DNA from: Lachnoclostridium sp. UBA933
GTDB lineage: Bacteria > Bacillota > Clostridia > Lachnospirales > Lachnospiraceae
Direction of reading: 5' to 3'
Assembly: GCA_002293545.1 (NCBI GenBank)
Contig: DBDL01000074.1
Span: forward strand, 6,440-14,245
Length of the DNA stretch: 7,806 nucleotides
Shown: positions 1-6,923 of the stretch, in pieces
Position numbering within the stretch: the stretch's first letter is position 1
Layout of the letters: every line of letters starts with the position of its first letter
Notes under the pieces: model-generated
Database searches by the model: none
What the model saw: only the letters and a program-made list of their open reading frames with translations
Told to the model about the DNA's origin: nothing
Translations under genes and position numbers: made by a program

Positions 1-3
1 TGT

Positions 4-2343
4 TTATTCGGACAATAAATCGTAGACGGTAACATGTTTGATCCGTATTGCCGAGAGATGGGCGGCGGCAAACGTAAAGAGAAGCATAAAGACTGCTATG
101 ATAGCGGTTGTCAGTGGATTTGCGTATATGCCTGCATTATGGACACCGGTACTGGAAAACATTAGGGAAATGAAAGGGTTTGTCACGAGCAGTCCCAAGA
201 TGCTGCCGGTCAGTATGCCGAATACTGTGTACGGCAGAAAGCTTACAGCAAGCTGCCCGGCTAATTGCCCGGCGGTAAAGCCCCCGGATTTGAGTATGCC
301 CAGTTCGCGGCGGCGTTTTGCAACAATCTGCCGTACAACCATTGTCAGGGTCAGGGAAATAATAACCAGTGATATCAGCATAATAATTTCGATGATGGCG
401 TATAAAGCGTTGGTATATGTTCCTAATTGTGTTTCCGCATCCGCTTTGCTGTTCGTAAATAAATCAATCTTTTCGGCATGGGGGGAGTTCGCCAGAGTTT
501 TTTTAAACTCCTCCGGTTCGGTACCGTCATTTAAATATAAACTGATGCTGCCGCGTTTATAGCCCGGATTCAGTTTTGTAAAGCCCTCCTTTGTAACCGC
601 GGCAATTCTGCCGCCGTATGATGCAACAGAAAAATAACCGGTAATAATAAATTTCAATGCGGTGCCGTTTGATGTGATTTCCATTTCATCTCCGATTTCT
701 TTGCCCAATAAATCAGCGGCGCGTTTCGGGACGGCAATTTCATTATCATAGAGAGGGAATCTGCCTTCATGTGTGTTCATGGTTTCCATAGAGCTGAAAT
801 CATCAGAGATAATCCCCATAAAACTGACACCTTCGGCTTTGAGCGTTGTCGTTTCAGCCATAATCACTTTACGCACTTCCGGCATATGTTTTATTTCCTC
901 CGCCAATCTGTCCGCATCGGTATCTTGTGCAATACGCAGCTCCGCATCGGCAATTTCAAGACCAACCATTGTTATAAAGCCGGTTTTACTGACTGCCACA
1001 CTTTCATATATGGCAAATGTGACGGTCAGTGTCATCATAATAACGGCAATGATTATGCCAATCATCATATAAAGCTTTCCGTAAATGAATGTATTTTTTA
1101 GTCCGAGCCTTATATGTACCGTGCCGCCGCCTTTAAAAAGCGGGAAAAAATTGTGACGGAAATTATATGCAGCAATGCCGCCGCGCAGAGCGTCTACCGG
1201 GGGAAGCTTTTTGATTCTCCGGCAGGAACGCACCACAACTAACAGAAGAAACAAAACAATAAACAATACGGTCACGGCTCCGGCAATCGGATTGATGCCA
1301 AGTGTCCAGCGGACACCGGTTATTGATACCATTACATTTCGGATTAACGGAAATAAGGGGATTGTCAGGATGATGCCGGAAAAAGACGCAAACAGGGACA
1401 GGACGCCGTATTCTGCGAGGCAGCAGGCGATGATTTGCCGGCTTGTATAACCGGCGGCTTTCAGTACACCGATATCATGTATGGCATTTTCGATACTATT
1501 TGTAACACGAAAGCGGATCACCAGCAGGGAAATCAAAATAATCAAAACGGCAAAAACAAGTATGGTTGCCGATGTGATTAAAACGGGGGATAACGCGGCG
1601 TCGGAGAGGATGCTGAGTTCAATGCCCGCAGACCCATAGCATTGCAGAGAAAAATCAAAATCCAGACCGGAAACAAAATCGTTATACACGCCCGGTGCGT
1701 CATCTGAATGATAACACCGGGCGGTCAGCCAGATATGTCTGCCAATGTTTTGTGAAAGCCGTCGGTAACATTCGTTTGATACTGCCGCTTTTAGTATGGA
1801 ATTATTCGGAGTGGAAAGCTCATTGCTTTCAAAGAAGCCTGCCACCGTGCATTCCATCTGCCGGTTCTGATATTGGAACGAAAAGGAATCCCCGTTTTGG
1901 AAGCCAAGCTCCTTTGCGTAAGTCGGAAGATAGACAGCGTCCCGGAGAGGAACCGAAGTATCCATTTCTATCACCGCGGGGTTGGAAATGGATACGGGAG
2001 TGTCTATATTGAGAAGCAGCAATGCGCCGGTAAACTCACCGCCGTAACTAATCTTGGCAGGACCGGCAAAAAGTATCTCGCTTGTTTCTGTCTGCGAAAC
2101 GCGGGTATCGTTTTTGAGTGCGGTTTCAAAAGACGGCAGATATTTTTCTTTTGGTATGGAAAACATACAGTGTAAGCTGTTCAATTTATCCAGACTGCTG
2201 CGGTAGTCCCTGTTAAGGTTCAGCATAAAACTCAGCCCGGTTGTACCAAGAGCGGACACGATCATCAGGAGGATAATAATTGAAGCAGAGGCGCTTTTAT
2301 GTCTTTTGATATTGGCAGTTGCGATATGCAGAGCTTTTTTCAT
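4..2343 (-). CDS. ABC transporter permease with two FtsX-type halves (MacB/FtsX superfamily)
   Basis: Membrane subunit of an ABC exporter or mechanotransmission-type transporter, about 779 aa. I see eight likely membrane helices (residues counted from the upstream ATG at 2349): about 22-44, 257-280, 306-333, 355-374, 426-448, 650-672, 701-723 and 746-768. Large extracytoplasmic domains lie between helices 1-2 (about 45-255) and 5-6 (about 450-648). The FtsX hallmark appears twice, DIGVLKAAGY (292-301) and ELGILKSGGF (682-691), each after the second helix of its half, which shows an internal duplication. The halves end in PVDALRG and VYDLLSE. This layout differs from BceB (ten helices, one large loop). 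The start at 2343 is preferred because it forms TAATG with the ATPase stop and has AAAGGA 10 nt upstream; ATG 2349 is possible. The ATPase upstream is its partner. Substrate unknown; antimicrobial peptide, lipid or lipoprotein handling are family-based possibilities only. Confidence 0.93.
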   Translation of the reverse strand: MKKALHIATANIKRHKSASASIIILLMIVSALGTTGLSFMLNLNRDYRSSLDKLNSLHCMFSIPKEKYLPSFETALKNDTRVSQTETSEILFAGPAKISYGGEFTGALLLLNIDTPVSISNPAVIEMDTSVPLRDAVYLPTYAKELGFQNGDSFSFQYQNRQMECTVAGFFESNELSTPNNSILKAAVSNECYRRLSQNIGRHIWLTARCYHSDDAPGVYNDFVSGLDFDFSLQCYGSAGIELSILSDAALSPVLITSATILVFAVLIILISLLVIRFRVTNSIENAIHDIGVLKAAGYTSRQIIACCLAEYGVLSLFASFSGIILTIPLFPLIRNVMVSITGVRWTLGINPIAGAVTVLFIVLFLLLVVVRSCRRIKKLPPVDALRGGIAAYNFRHNFFPLFKGGGTVHIRLGLKNTFIYGKLYMMIGIIIAVIMMTLTVTFAIYESVAVSKTGFITMVGLEIADAELRIAQDTDADRLAEEIKHMPEVRKVIMAETTTLKAEGVSFMGIISDDFSSMETMNTHEGRFPLYDNEIAVPKRAADLLGKEIGDEMEITSNGTALKFIITGYFSVASYGGRIAAVTKEGFTKLNPGYKRGSISLYLNDGTEPEEFKKTLANSPHAEKIDLFTNSKADAETQLGTYTNALYAIIEIIMLISLVIISLTLTMVVRQIVAKRRRELGILKSGGFTAGQLAGQLAVSFLPYTVFGILTGSILGLLVTNPFISLMFSSTGVHNAGIYANPLTTAIIAVFMLLFTFAAAHLSAIRIKHVTVYDLLSE

Positions 2344-3101
2344 TACCATCCCATCCTTTCAAGAAATTTTTGAAGGGTGTCGATACGGCTATTTTCCGTG
2401 TCTTTCGTATAGGGGGGTAATTCCAGTTCCCCGGCTGCCGCACCGTCACGCAAATATATGATTCGGTTTCCGCGTACCGCGGATTTTAAATCATGGGTTA
2501 CCATAACGACACTCTGACCGTTTTTATGCAAATCACTTAGAATGTCAAGCACGGCGAAACCGGAGGACGAATTTAATGCACCGGTAGGCTCGTCGGCAAA
2601 TAAAAGAGCCGGGCGGTTAATCAATGCGCGCACAATACCTACACGCTGGGCTTCTCCGCCGGAAAGCTGACCGGGGAACTTATGGTAAAGCTCCCGTCCA
2701 ATCATGACACGGGCAAGAAGCTTTTCGGCACGTTTATAAATTGCCTTTTTATCATTGGTCAGCAAAAGACCGTTCGCTATGATATTATCCATAACACTCA
2801 TTGTATCCATCAAGTGAATCTGCTGAAATACAAAGCCGCAGTTTTTACGCCGGAAAACCGCCAGCTTATCATTGCTTAATCCGGCAATATCCTGACTGCC
2901 GAACCATACTTCGCCCAGCGTAGGCTTATCCATGCCTGAAACAGCATACAGAAGCGTGCTTTTACCGCTGCCGGAACGTCCCATAATAACAGTAAAGGAC
3001 CCTTCTTCAATTTCTAAATCAAGATTTTTGATTACATGGATTTGCTGACCGCCGTTGGAAAAGGACTTGCAAAGTTTCTTTGTTTTAATAATTGTTTTCA
3101 T
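2343..3101 (-). CDS. ABC transporter ATP-binding protein (MacB/LolD-type)
   Basis: Cytoplasmic ATPase of 252 aa that powers the FtsX-type permease encoded next. All nucleotide-binding motifs are present: Walker A GRSGSGKST (41-49), Q-loop in FVFQQ (Q93), signature LSGGE (146-150), Walker B ALLFADE (165-171), EPTGALN D-loop region (171-177, with Asn where Asp is usual in many relatives), and H-loop H203 in VMVTHD. A roughly 30-residue tail after the ATPase core ends in FLERMGW, a tail I associate with ATPases paired with this permease type in Clostridia (recollection, not checked). The start at 3101 is chosen because GAGG lies 6 nt upstream. The frame stays open upstream to 3173, but those 24 extra residues look non-conserved and run through a leader inverted repeat. 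The stop shares one base with the permease start, so translation is probably coupled. Probably controlled by the divergent response regulator. Confidence 0.95.
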   Translation of the reverse strand: MKTIIKTKKLCKSFSNGGQQIHVIKNLDLEIEEGSFTVIMGRSGSGKSTLLYAVSGMDKPTLGEVWFGSQDIAGLSNDKLAVFRRKNCGFVFQQIHLMDTMSVMDNIIANGLLLTNDKKAIYKRAEKLLARVMIGRELYHKFPGQLSGGEAQRVGIVRALINRPALLFADEPTGALNSSSGFAVLDILSDLHKNGQSVVMVTHDLKSAVRGNRIIYLRDGAAAGELELPPYTKDTENSRIDTLQKFLERMGW

Positions 3102-3107
3102 TTTATA

Positions 3108-3111
3108 CCTC
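3108..3111 (-). promoter_or_regulatory. Ribosome binding site of the ABC ATPase
   Basis: GAGG on the minus strand lies 6 nt before the ATG at 3101. It supports starting the ATPase there and not at the in-frame ATG at 3173. Confidence 0.65.
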
Positions 3112-3118
3112 GTTCCTG

Positions 3119-3154
3119 CGCACATGTTTTGCGCATAATTACCCGATATGTGCG
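3119..3154 (-). repeat. Inverted repeat in the leader of the ABC operon
   Basis: The arms CGCACAT (3119-3125) and ATGTGCG (3148-3154) are perfectly complementary over 7 bp with a 22-nt loop. They lie just upstream of the ATPase ribosome binding site. The RNA could form a hairpin in the 5' leader, or the DNA could be a protein site. The loop is long, so chance is a real alternative. Confidence 0.3.
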
Positions 3155-3195
3155 GCAAATACCAATTCGGCATAGGAAATGTTTTTTGTTTCTGA

Positions 3196-3224
3196 TTGCC
3201 ACCTTTCGGTAATTATATTATAAT
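3196..3224 (+). promoter_or_regulatory. Sigma-A promoter of the response regulator/kinase operon
   Basis: TTGCCA (3196-3201), a 17-nt spacer, and a perfect TATAAT (3219-3224). Transcription would begin near 3231 and give a leader of about 75 nt that carries the direct repeats at 3256-3281. The match to the sigma-A consensus is good enough to predict activity without an activator. Confidence 0.7.
3217..3222 (-). promoter_or_regulatory. Candidate -10 box of the ABC transporter operon
   Basis: On the minus strand the bases 3222 to 3217 read TATAAT, overlapping the -10 box of the divergent promoter. No acceptable -35 box lies 16-18 bp upstream (the sequence there is AAGAAA-like). That would fit a promoter needing an activator, with the phased repeats at 3256-3281 about 34 bp further upstream. 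An alternative is that this box is only the other face of an AT-rich palindrome. Confidence 0.4.
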
Positions 3225-3255
3225 GGCATTATTGCAGGATTTCTTTAACAACCGG

Positions 3256-3293
3256 TTATGAAATTCTTATGAAATTCTTATCATTCCTTATCC
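3256..3293. promoter_or_regulatory. Phased direct repeats, candidate response-regulator operator
   Basis: TTATGAAATTC occurs twice in tandem (3256-3266, 3267-3277), followed by a degenerate copy TTATCATTCC (3278-3287) and TTATCC (3288-3293). The TTAT cores begin at 3256, 3267, 3278 and 3288, so they are spaced 11, 11 and 10 bp and lie on one face of the helix. OmpR-family regulators usually bind tandem direct repeats of about this spacing, and such a regulator is encoded directly downstream. An 8-bp palindrome AACCGGTT (3250-3257) abuts the array. The site is upstream of the transporter promoter and downstream of the regulator promoter. Confidence 0.55.
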
Positions 3294-3294
3294 G

Positions 3295-3299
3295 GGAGG
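3295..3299 (+). promoter_or_regulatory. Ribosome binding site that decides the response regulator start
   Basis: GGAGG lies 7 nt before the GTG at 3307 but only 4 nt before the in-frame TTG at 3304. The spacing and the stronger start codon favour GTG 3307. Confidence 0.7.
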
Positions 3300-3306
3300 T
3301 GGTTTG

Positions 3307-4032
3307 GTGCTGGACTGTCTTATTATTGACGATGAAATCAGCATAGTAAAAGCTGTTTGCGAATATTTTAACCTGTTCAATGTAAGCTGCGAATATGCGG
3401 TTGATTTTGAAACAGGATTACAAACCGCATATGACAAAGAGCCGTCATTGATTCTTTTGGATGTAAATCTGGACGGAAAATCAGGATACGCACTTTGCAA
3501 AACACTGAGAGAAACAACGGAGGTACCGATACTTTTTATCAGCGCCCGCAATACGGACGATGATGTACTTATGGCTCTCGGTGCGGGAGGCGACGATTAT
3601 ATTACAAAACCGTTCTCTATGGCGGTACTGCTTGCCAAGGCGAAAGCCATGCTGAAAAGGAGCGTCAAAGCCGGCACCGGAGCGGGAGATAACGCAGGGG
3701 AGGCGATAAGCATTTCTGCCGTCACGAAAAAAATGATTCATTTCGGGAGTATTGAAATCGAGCGGAACAGTGCCCGTGTTTTAAAAAACGGTGAGCCGGT
3801 AAAGCTGAAACCGATGGAATGGAAGCTTTTGATTTATTTGTACGATAATCGGGGAAGACGTATTTCCAAAGACGAGTTATTAAAAAATGTCTGGGAAGAT
3901 ACGTTCATAGGTGAGGGGACGCTGAGTGTGCATGTCAGGCATTTACGCGAAAAGCTGGAGGACGATCCGGGGAATCCATGCTTTATAAAGACGATGTGGG
4001 GAAGCGGTTACATGTTTGAGGAACAGGAATGA
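3307..4032 (+). CDS. OmpR-family response regulator
   Basis: DNA-binding regulator of 241 aa, phosphorylated by the kinase encoded next. The receiver domain (about 3-117) has the acidic pair D8/D9, the phosphoacceptor D52 in LILLDVNL, S79 in the Thr/Ser switch position, and K101 in ITKPF. A linker of about 25 residues, partly Gly/Ala-rich, leads to a winged-helix DNA-binding domain (about 145-238) with the typical LKPMEWKLLIYL and SVHVRHLREKL segments and the C-terminal hairpin WGSGYMF. Length and order are normal for the family. The stop overlaps the kinase ATG (ATGA), so the two are translationally coupled. Transcription probably starts near 3231 from a sigma-A promoter. The divergent ABC operon and its own operon are the likely targets through the phased repeats. 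The exact orthologue (BceR-, VanR- or PhoP-like) cannot be told from sequence reading alone. Confidence 0.95.
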   Translation: MLDCLIIDDEISIVKAVCEYFNLFNVSCEYAVDFETGLQTAYDKEPSLILLDVNLDGKSGYALCKTLRETTEVPILFISARNTDDDVLMALGAGGDDYITKPFSMAVLLAKAKAMLKRSVKAGTGAGDNAGEAISISAVTKKMIHFGSIEIERNSARVLKNGEPVKLKPMEWKLLIYLYDNRGRRISKDELLKNVWEDTFIGEGTLSVHVRHLREKLEDDPGNPCFIKTMWGSGYMFEEQE

Positions 4033-5300
4033 AAAAATATATTTGGCTTTATGCCATCTTGACAATATTGCTATTTGCCGGATTTCTTTTTTATTATTCC
4101 ATAGCTAGGACAGTCCGGCAGCAGCAGGTTGATTTTGTGGCAGTCAATGAGATTGTATCATGTGCGGAGCGGAATTGGGAGAATCCTGAAAAATTAGACG
4201 GAATGGAGTTTGCTTACCGCTTTTTTGTGATTGACAACAGAGGAAACAAGCGGTACGAATCGGAATCCCATCTCCGGGAGGACATGCCATCCGCTGTCCG
4301 GAACGGCTATATACCGATGGATATCGTTGTCCGGAACAGAGCAGCAGGCAAGGTATTGATTGATACTTCCTCCGGTAATGACGAACTGCAAATACGAAAA
4401 TATCTGGATGCGGTCGTGTTATCCGCATTTATTTTTCTTTGTTTGATAAACCTTATATTCTTATATGTTTTACATCGCATTCTAATCAAACCGTTTAAAA
4501 AGCTGGAGGATTTCTCACATAAAATTACGACAGGGCGGTTTGACGAGCCGCTGCCGATGGACAAAAACAATACGTTCGGGTTATTTACACAAAGCTTTGA
4601 TGTAATGCGTGATTCCCTGCTCGAAGCCAGAAAGCAGAGGATTCAGGCAGAACGTGCGAACAAGGAGCTGATTGCCTCCCTGAATCATGATGTCAAAACG
4701 CCGGTTACTGCTATCCGCCTTATTTCAGAACTTCTTCAAGAAGAAAATACCAACCGGGAAATCGCAGGCAAATTAAAAACGATTGAAAGCAAAGCCGATC
4801 AGATCGACTATATGATGAACGACATGCTGCATAGTACACTGGAGGATTTAGGCGAATTTAACGTCGTGGTATCCGGCGAGCAAAGCAGCATATTAAGAAG
4901 TATTTTTGAGGCAGCCGATTATCTTTCAAAGGTTCATATCGGGGAAATCCCGTCCTGCCTGATAGAAATCGACCGCAGCAGGATGGAGCAGGTAATCGGA
5001 AACATTTTATCAAATTCTTATAAGTATGCGGGGACACGAATTGACGTTTCTTTCCGGATTCATGGCGAACTTCTTCAGGTTGATATTGATGATTATGGGA
5101 AAGGTGTTGAACCGGAAGAACTGGAGCTGATTACAACAAAATTTTACCGCAGTGAAAATGCAAGGCAGATGAAAAAAGAGGGAGAGGGTCTGGGGCTTTA
5201 TATTGTCAAACTGCTGATGGATAAGATGGACGGAGGGGCGGAAGCGCTGAACCGGAAAGACGGGTTCACGATAAGGTTGTGGATACGGCTGTCAGGGTAA
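4029..5300 (+). CDS. Membrane sensor histidine kinase
   Basis: Sensor kinase of 423 aa that partners the upstream regulator. Helix 1 (about 5-24) and helix 2 (about 127-149) flank an extracytoplasmic sensor region of about 100 residues. A HAMP-like linker (about 150-203) follows. The dimerisation/phosphoacceptor segment reads ELIASLNHDVKTP with H220. The ATPase domain has the N-box NILSNSYKYA (N325, N329), the G1 box DIDDYGKGV (352-360) and the G2 box EGEGLGLYIV (384-393). The F-box region may correspond to KFYRSENA. The sizeable sensor region separates it from BceS-type kinases, which have almost no external domain and sense through their transporter, so this kinase may detect its ligand directly. 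The start ATG overlaps the regulator stop. No terminator is evident after the stop, so read-through to the next gene is possible. Confidence 0.95.
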   Translation: MKKYIWLYAILTILLFAGFLFYYSIARTVRQQQVDFVAVNEIVSCAERNWENPEKLDGMEFAYRFFVIDNRGNKRYESESHLREDMPSAVRNGYIPMDIVVRNRAAGKVLIDTSSGNDELQIRKYLDAVVLSAFIFLCLINLIFLYVLHRILIKPFKKLEDFSHKITTGRFDEPLPMDKNNTFGLFTQSFDVMRDSLLEARKQRIQAERANKELIASLNHDVKTPVTAIRLISELLQEENTNREIAGKLKTIESKADQIDYMMNDMLHSTLEDLGEFNVVVSGEQSSILRSIFEAADYLSKVHIGEIPSCLIEIDRSRMEQVIGNILSNSYKYAGTRIDVSFRIHGELLQVDIDDYGKGVEPEELELITTKFYRSENARQMKKEGEGLGLYIVKLLMDKMDGGAEALNRKDGFTIRLWIRLSG

Positions 5301-5355
5301 TTCTTTGTAACAATACTTCTCTGAAAAGAATATTTTATACTAATTGAATGATTTG

Positions 5356-5360
5356 AGGAG
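5356..5360 (+). promoter_or_regulatory. Ribosome binding site of the CAP-domain gene
   Basis: AGGAG lies 11 nt before ATG 5372 and 2 nt before the in-frame TTG 5363. The first spacing is slightly long but workable, the second too short, so ATG 5372 is preferred. A TGA at 5354-5356 closes the frame upstream, so no longer N-terminus exists. Confidence 0.55.
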
Positions 5361-5371
5361 ATTTGTATAAA

Positions 5372-6799
5372 ATGGAGTATAAAAGATTAGGCTCGGAAAT
5401 GTATATGGGGGATGATTTTATTCCGGCTGATCCGGAGGCGGGAGATAATTATTCTGCTCTGAATGAGGCAGGGACCGGATACACGGGTGTGAATGGAATG
5501 AGTACCGGATACACGAACGTGAACGAGTCGGGAGATAGGTATGCGAACACGAACAGAATCAATACCGGATACACGAACGTGAACGAGTCGGGAGATAGGT
5601 ATACAAACGCGAATAGAATCAATACCGGATACACGAACGTGAACGAGTCGGGAGATAGGTATACAAACGCGAACAGAATCAATACCGGATACACGAACGT
5701 GAACGGGATGGGGGATGGGTATGCAAACGCGAACGGAATCAATACCGGATACATGAATGCGAATGGTATGGAAGAAGATGACGGCTACAGGAACAGTGTT
5801 GAATTTCCTTATCCGGGTTCAGTGCTCGGAATAGGTTCTCAGGGAAACAATGTATTGAGGATGCAGCAGTATATGAATATTATAGTGGAACGGTATCCCT
5901 GTATCCCCAAAACATTGGAGAATGGAGTTTACGGGACAGAAACACAGAATACGGTACTGGCATGTCAAGATCAATTCGGGCTGTTTACAGATGGGATTAT
6001 CGGGGCAAATACATGGAATAAACTTATGAGTATTTATAATAATATGATAGGTGAAGGGAAACCGGAATATCCGGGATATTTATTAAGCTCCGGCTCGGCG
6101 GGTAACGACGTGCTGACAGTACAGAGGAATCTGAATAAAATGGCAGTGAATTCTCTGGACGCTTATGGAATGTCAGAAGACGGGATTTTTGGGGACATGA
6201 CAAAAAATGCGGTTATGAATTTCCAAAGACAGCATGGACTTATGGCGGATGGGAATGTCAATACAACGACATGGAATAAAATTTGTGAAGCGGTTAATTC
6301 ACGGGGAGCAGGAAATGATTATATTAATATAAATGGTGAATGGAATCGTGATATGGGAACATATCCCGAAACAATTCCCGATATGGAAGAAGAAACCGTA
6401 GTCATAACCAACGATAACGCAGCAGATGAATCGGAGATTTTTAGACTTATTAACCAACAGAGGGCGAATCACGGTATAAGTCCGCTTATCATTGATCCGG
6501 AGCTTCAAAATGTGGCGAGGCTGAAAGCAAAAGACATGGCGGATAACGATTATTTTTCTCATACCTCCCCCGCATATGGTTCACCGTTTCAAATGTTAAG
6601 CCGTTATGGCATTTATTATAAAAGTGCGGCAGAAAATATAGCCGGAAATTCAAGTAATAATAATACGGTAATCGGATGGATGAATTCTCCGGAGCATAGA
6701 ATGAATATATTAAATCAGGATTTTAATTACACCGGCATCGGAGTTGTAAATGACCCAAGATACGGTAAAATCTATGTACAAATGTTCGTCGGAAGATAA
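5372..6799 (+). CDS. CAP-domain protein with two peptidoglycan-binding domains and decapeptide repeats
   Basis: Protein of 475 aa, apparently acting on or at peptidoglycan. Parts in order: a short head (1-23); a Tyr/Asn/Gly-rich decapeptide array (24-133); peptidoglycan-binding domain 1 (about 148-222, with NGVYGTETQNTV and DGIIGANTWNKL); peptidoglycan-binding domain 2 (about 233-308, with DGIFGDMTKNAV, FQRQHGL and TTTWNKI); an acidic linker (about 315-352); and a C-terminal CAP/SCP domain of the YkwD type (about 354-475). The CAP cavity residues appear intact: H397 in YFSHTSP, E421 in AENIA, and E441/H442 in SPEHRMNIL. No signal peptide or membrane helix is present and the frame is closed upstream, which is odd for wall-binding domains. 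Spore-associated deposition from the mother cell, non-classical export or lysis release are possible. A weak TATACT (5336-5341) may be a -10 box, but no good -35 is seen. Biochemical activity is unproven. Confidence 0.9.
   Translation: MEYKRLGSEMYMGDDFIPADPEAGDNYSALNEAGTGYTGVNGMSTGYTNVNESGDRYANTNRINTGYTNVNESGDRYTNANRINTGYTNVNESGDRYTNANRINTGYTNVNGMGDGYANANGINTGYMNANGMEEDDGYRNSVEFPYPGSVLGIGSQGNNVLRMQQYMNIIVERYPCIPKTLENGVYGTETQNTVLACQDQFGLFTDGIIGANTWNKLMSIYNNMIGEGKPEYPGYLLSSGSAGNDVLTVQRNLNKMAVNSLDAYGMSEDGIFGDMTKNAVMNFQRQHGLMADGNVNTTTWNKICEAVNSRGAGNDYININGEWNRDMGTYPETIPDMEEETVVITNDNAADESEIFRLINQQRANHGISPLIIDPELQNVARLKAKDMADNDYFSHTSPAYGSPFQMLSRYGIYYKSAAENIAGNSSNNNTVIGWMNSPEHRMNILNQDFNYTGIGVVNDPRYGKIYVQMFVGR
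5441..5770 (+). repeat. In-frame tandem repeat, 60-bp units built from 30-bp half-units
   Basis: Eleven in-phase 30-bp units encode decapeptides of the pattern xxxYxNxNxx (the first one degenerate). Two half-unit types alternate, NTGYTNVNES and GDRYTNANRI, which gives a 60-bp higher-order unit. Near-identical copies begin at 5521, 5581 and 5641; the last two differ only at 5614/5674 (T versus C, silent Asn). The copies at both edges are more diverged. This looks like an old 30-bp duplication followed by recent 60-bp amplification, and copy number may vary between strains. Confidence 0.95.
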
Positions 6800-6807
6800 C
6801 GATACGA

Positions 6808-6847
6808 CTATCTCATATATTAAAACTGCATTTAATATATGAGATAG
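6808..6847. repeat. Perfect 17-bp inverted repeat (hairpin) after the CAP gene
   Basis: CTATCTCATATATTAAA (6808-6824) and its exact complement (6831-6847) flank a 6-nt loop, ACTGCA. It begins 8 nt after the CAP stop codon. It could end or stabilise the CAP transcript, but no T-run follows on either strand, so it is not a standard intrinsic terminator. Confidence 0.85.
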
Positions 6848-6894
6848 AAGCCATTAATCTAAGAACTAATTATATCGCAGACCATTTCTTTTGC

Positions 6895-6923
6895 TTGTTC
6901 CACTTAATACTTTATGTTATACT
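6895..6923 (+). promoter_or_regulatory. Sigma-A promoter with extended -10 for the lipoprotein gene
   Basis: TTGTTC (6895-6900), a 17-nt spacer and TATACT (6918-6923), with the extended -10 TG at 6915-6916. A second TATACT overlaps at 6923-6928. Transcription would start near 6930, giving a leader of about 58 nt that contains an 8-bp palindrome AAACGTTT (6949-6956). The promoter implies the lipoprotein gene is expressed separately from the CAP gene. Confidence 0.65.

Noticed and set aside
769..1101. Plus-strand open frames antisense to the permease
   Set aside because: Shadows of the permease coding strand without recognisable domain content.
3102..3173. N-terminal extension of the ABC ATPase to an ATG at 3173
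   Set aside because: The 24 added residues precede the normal ATPase start, overlap a leader inverted repeat, and the ATG at 3101 has a well-placed GAGG.
4144..4570. Minus-strand open frames within the kinase gene
   Set aside because: They overlap a complete kinase with all motifs, and no ribosome binding site or recognisable domain supports them.
5363..5371. TTG start of the CAP protein at 5363
   Set aside because: The AGGAG is only 2 nt away, too close; it would add just three residues and no leader.
5449..5754. Minus-strand open frame encoding a Pro/Tyr/Phe-rich repeat protein
   Set aside because: It is the mirror of the decapeptide array, whose 30-bp period is a multiple of three and so keeps all frames free of stops; the plus-strand gene explains it.
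5441..5770. Possible CRISPR array
   Set aside because: The repeats are directly adjacent with no unique spacers, are in frame within a gene, and no cas gene is nearby.
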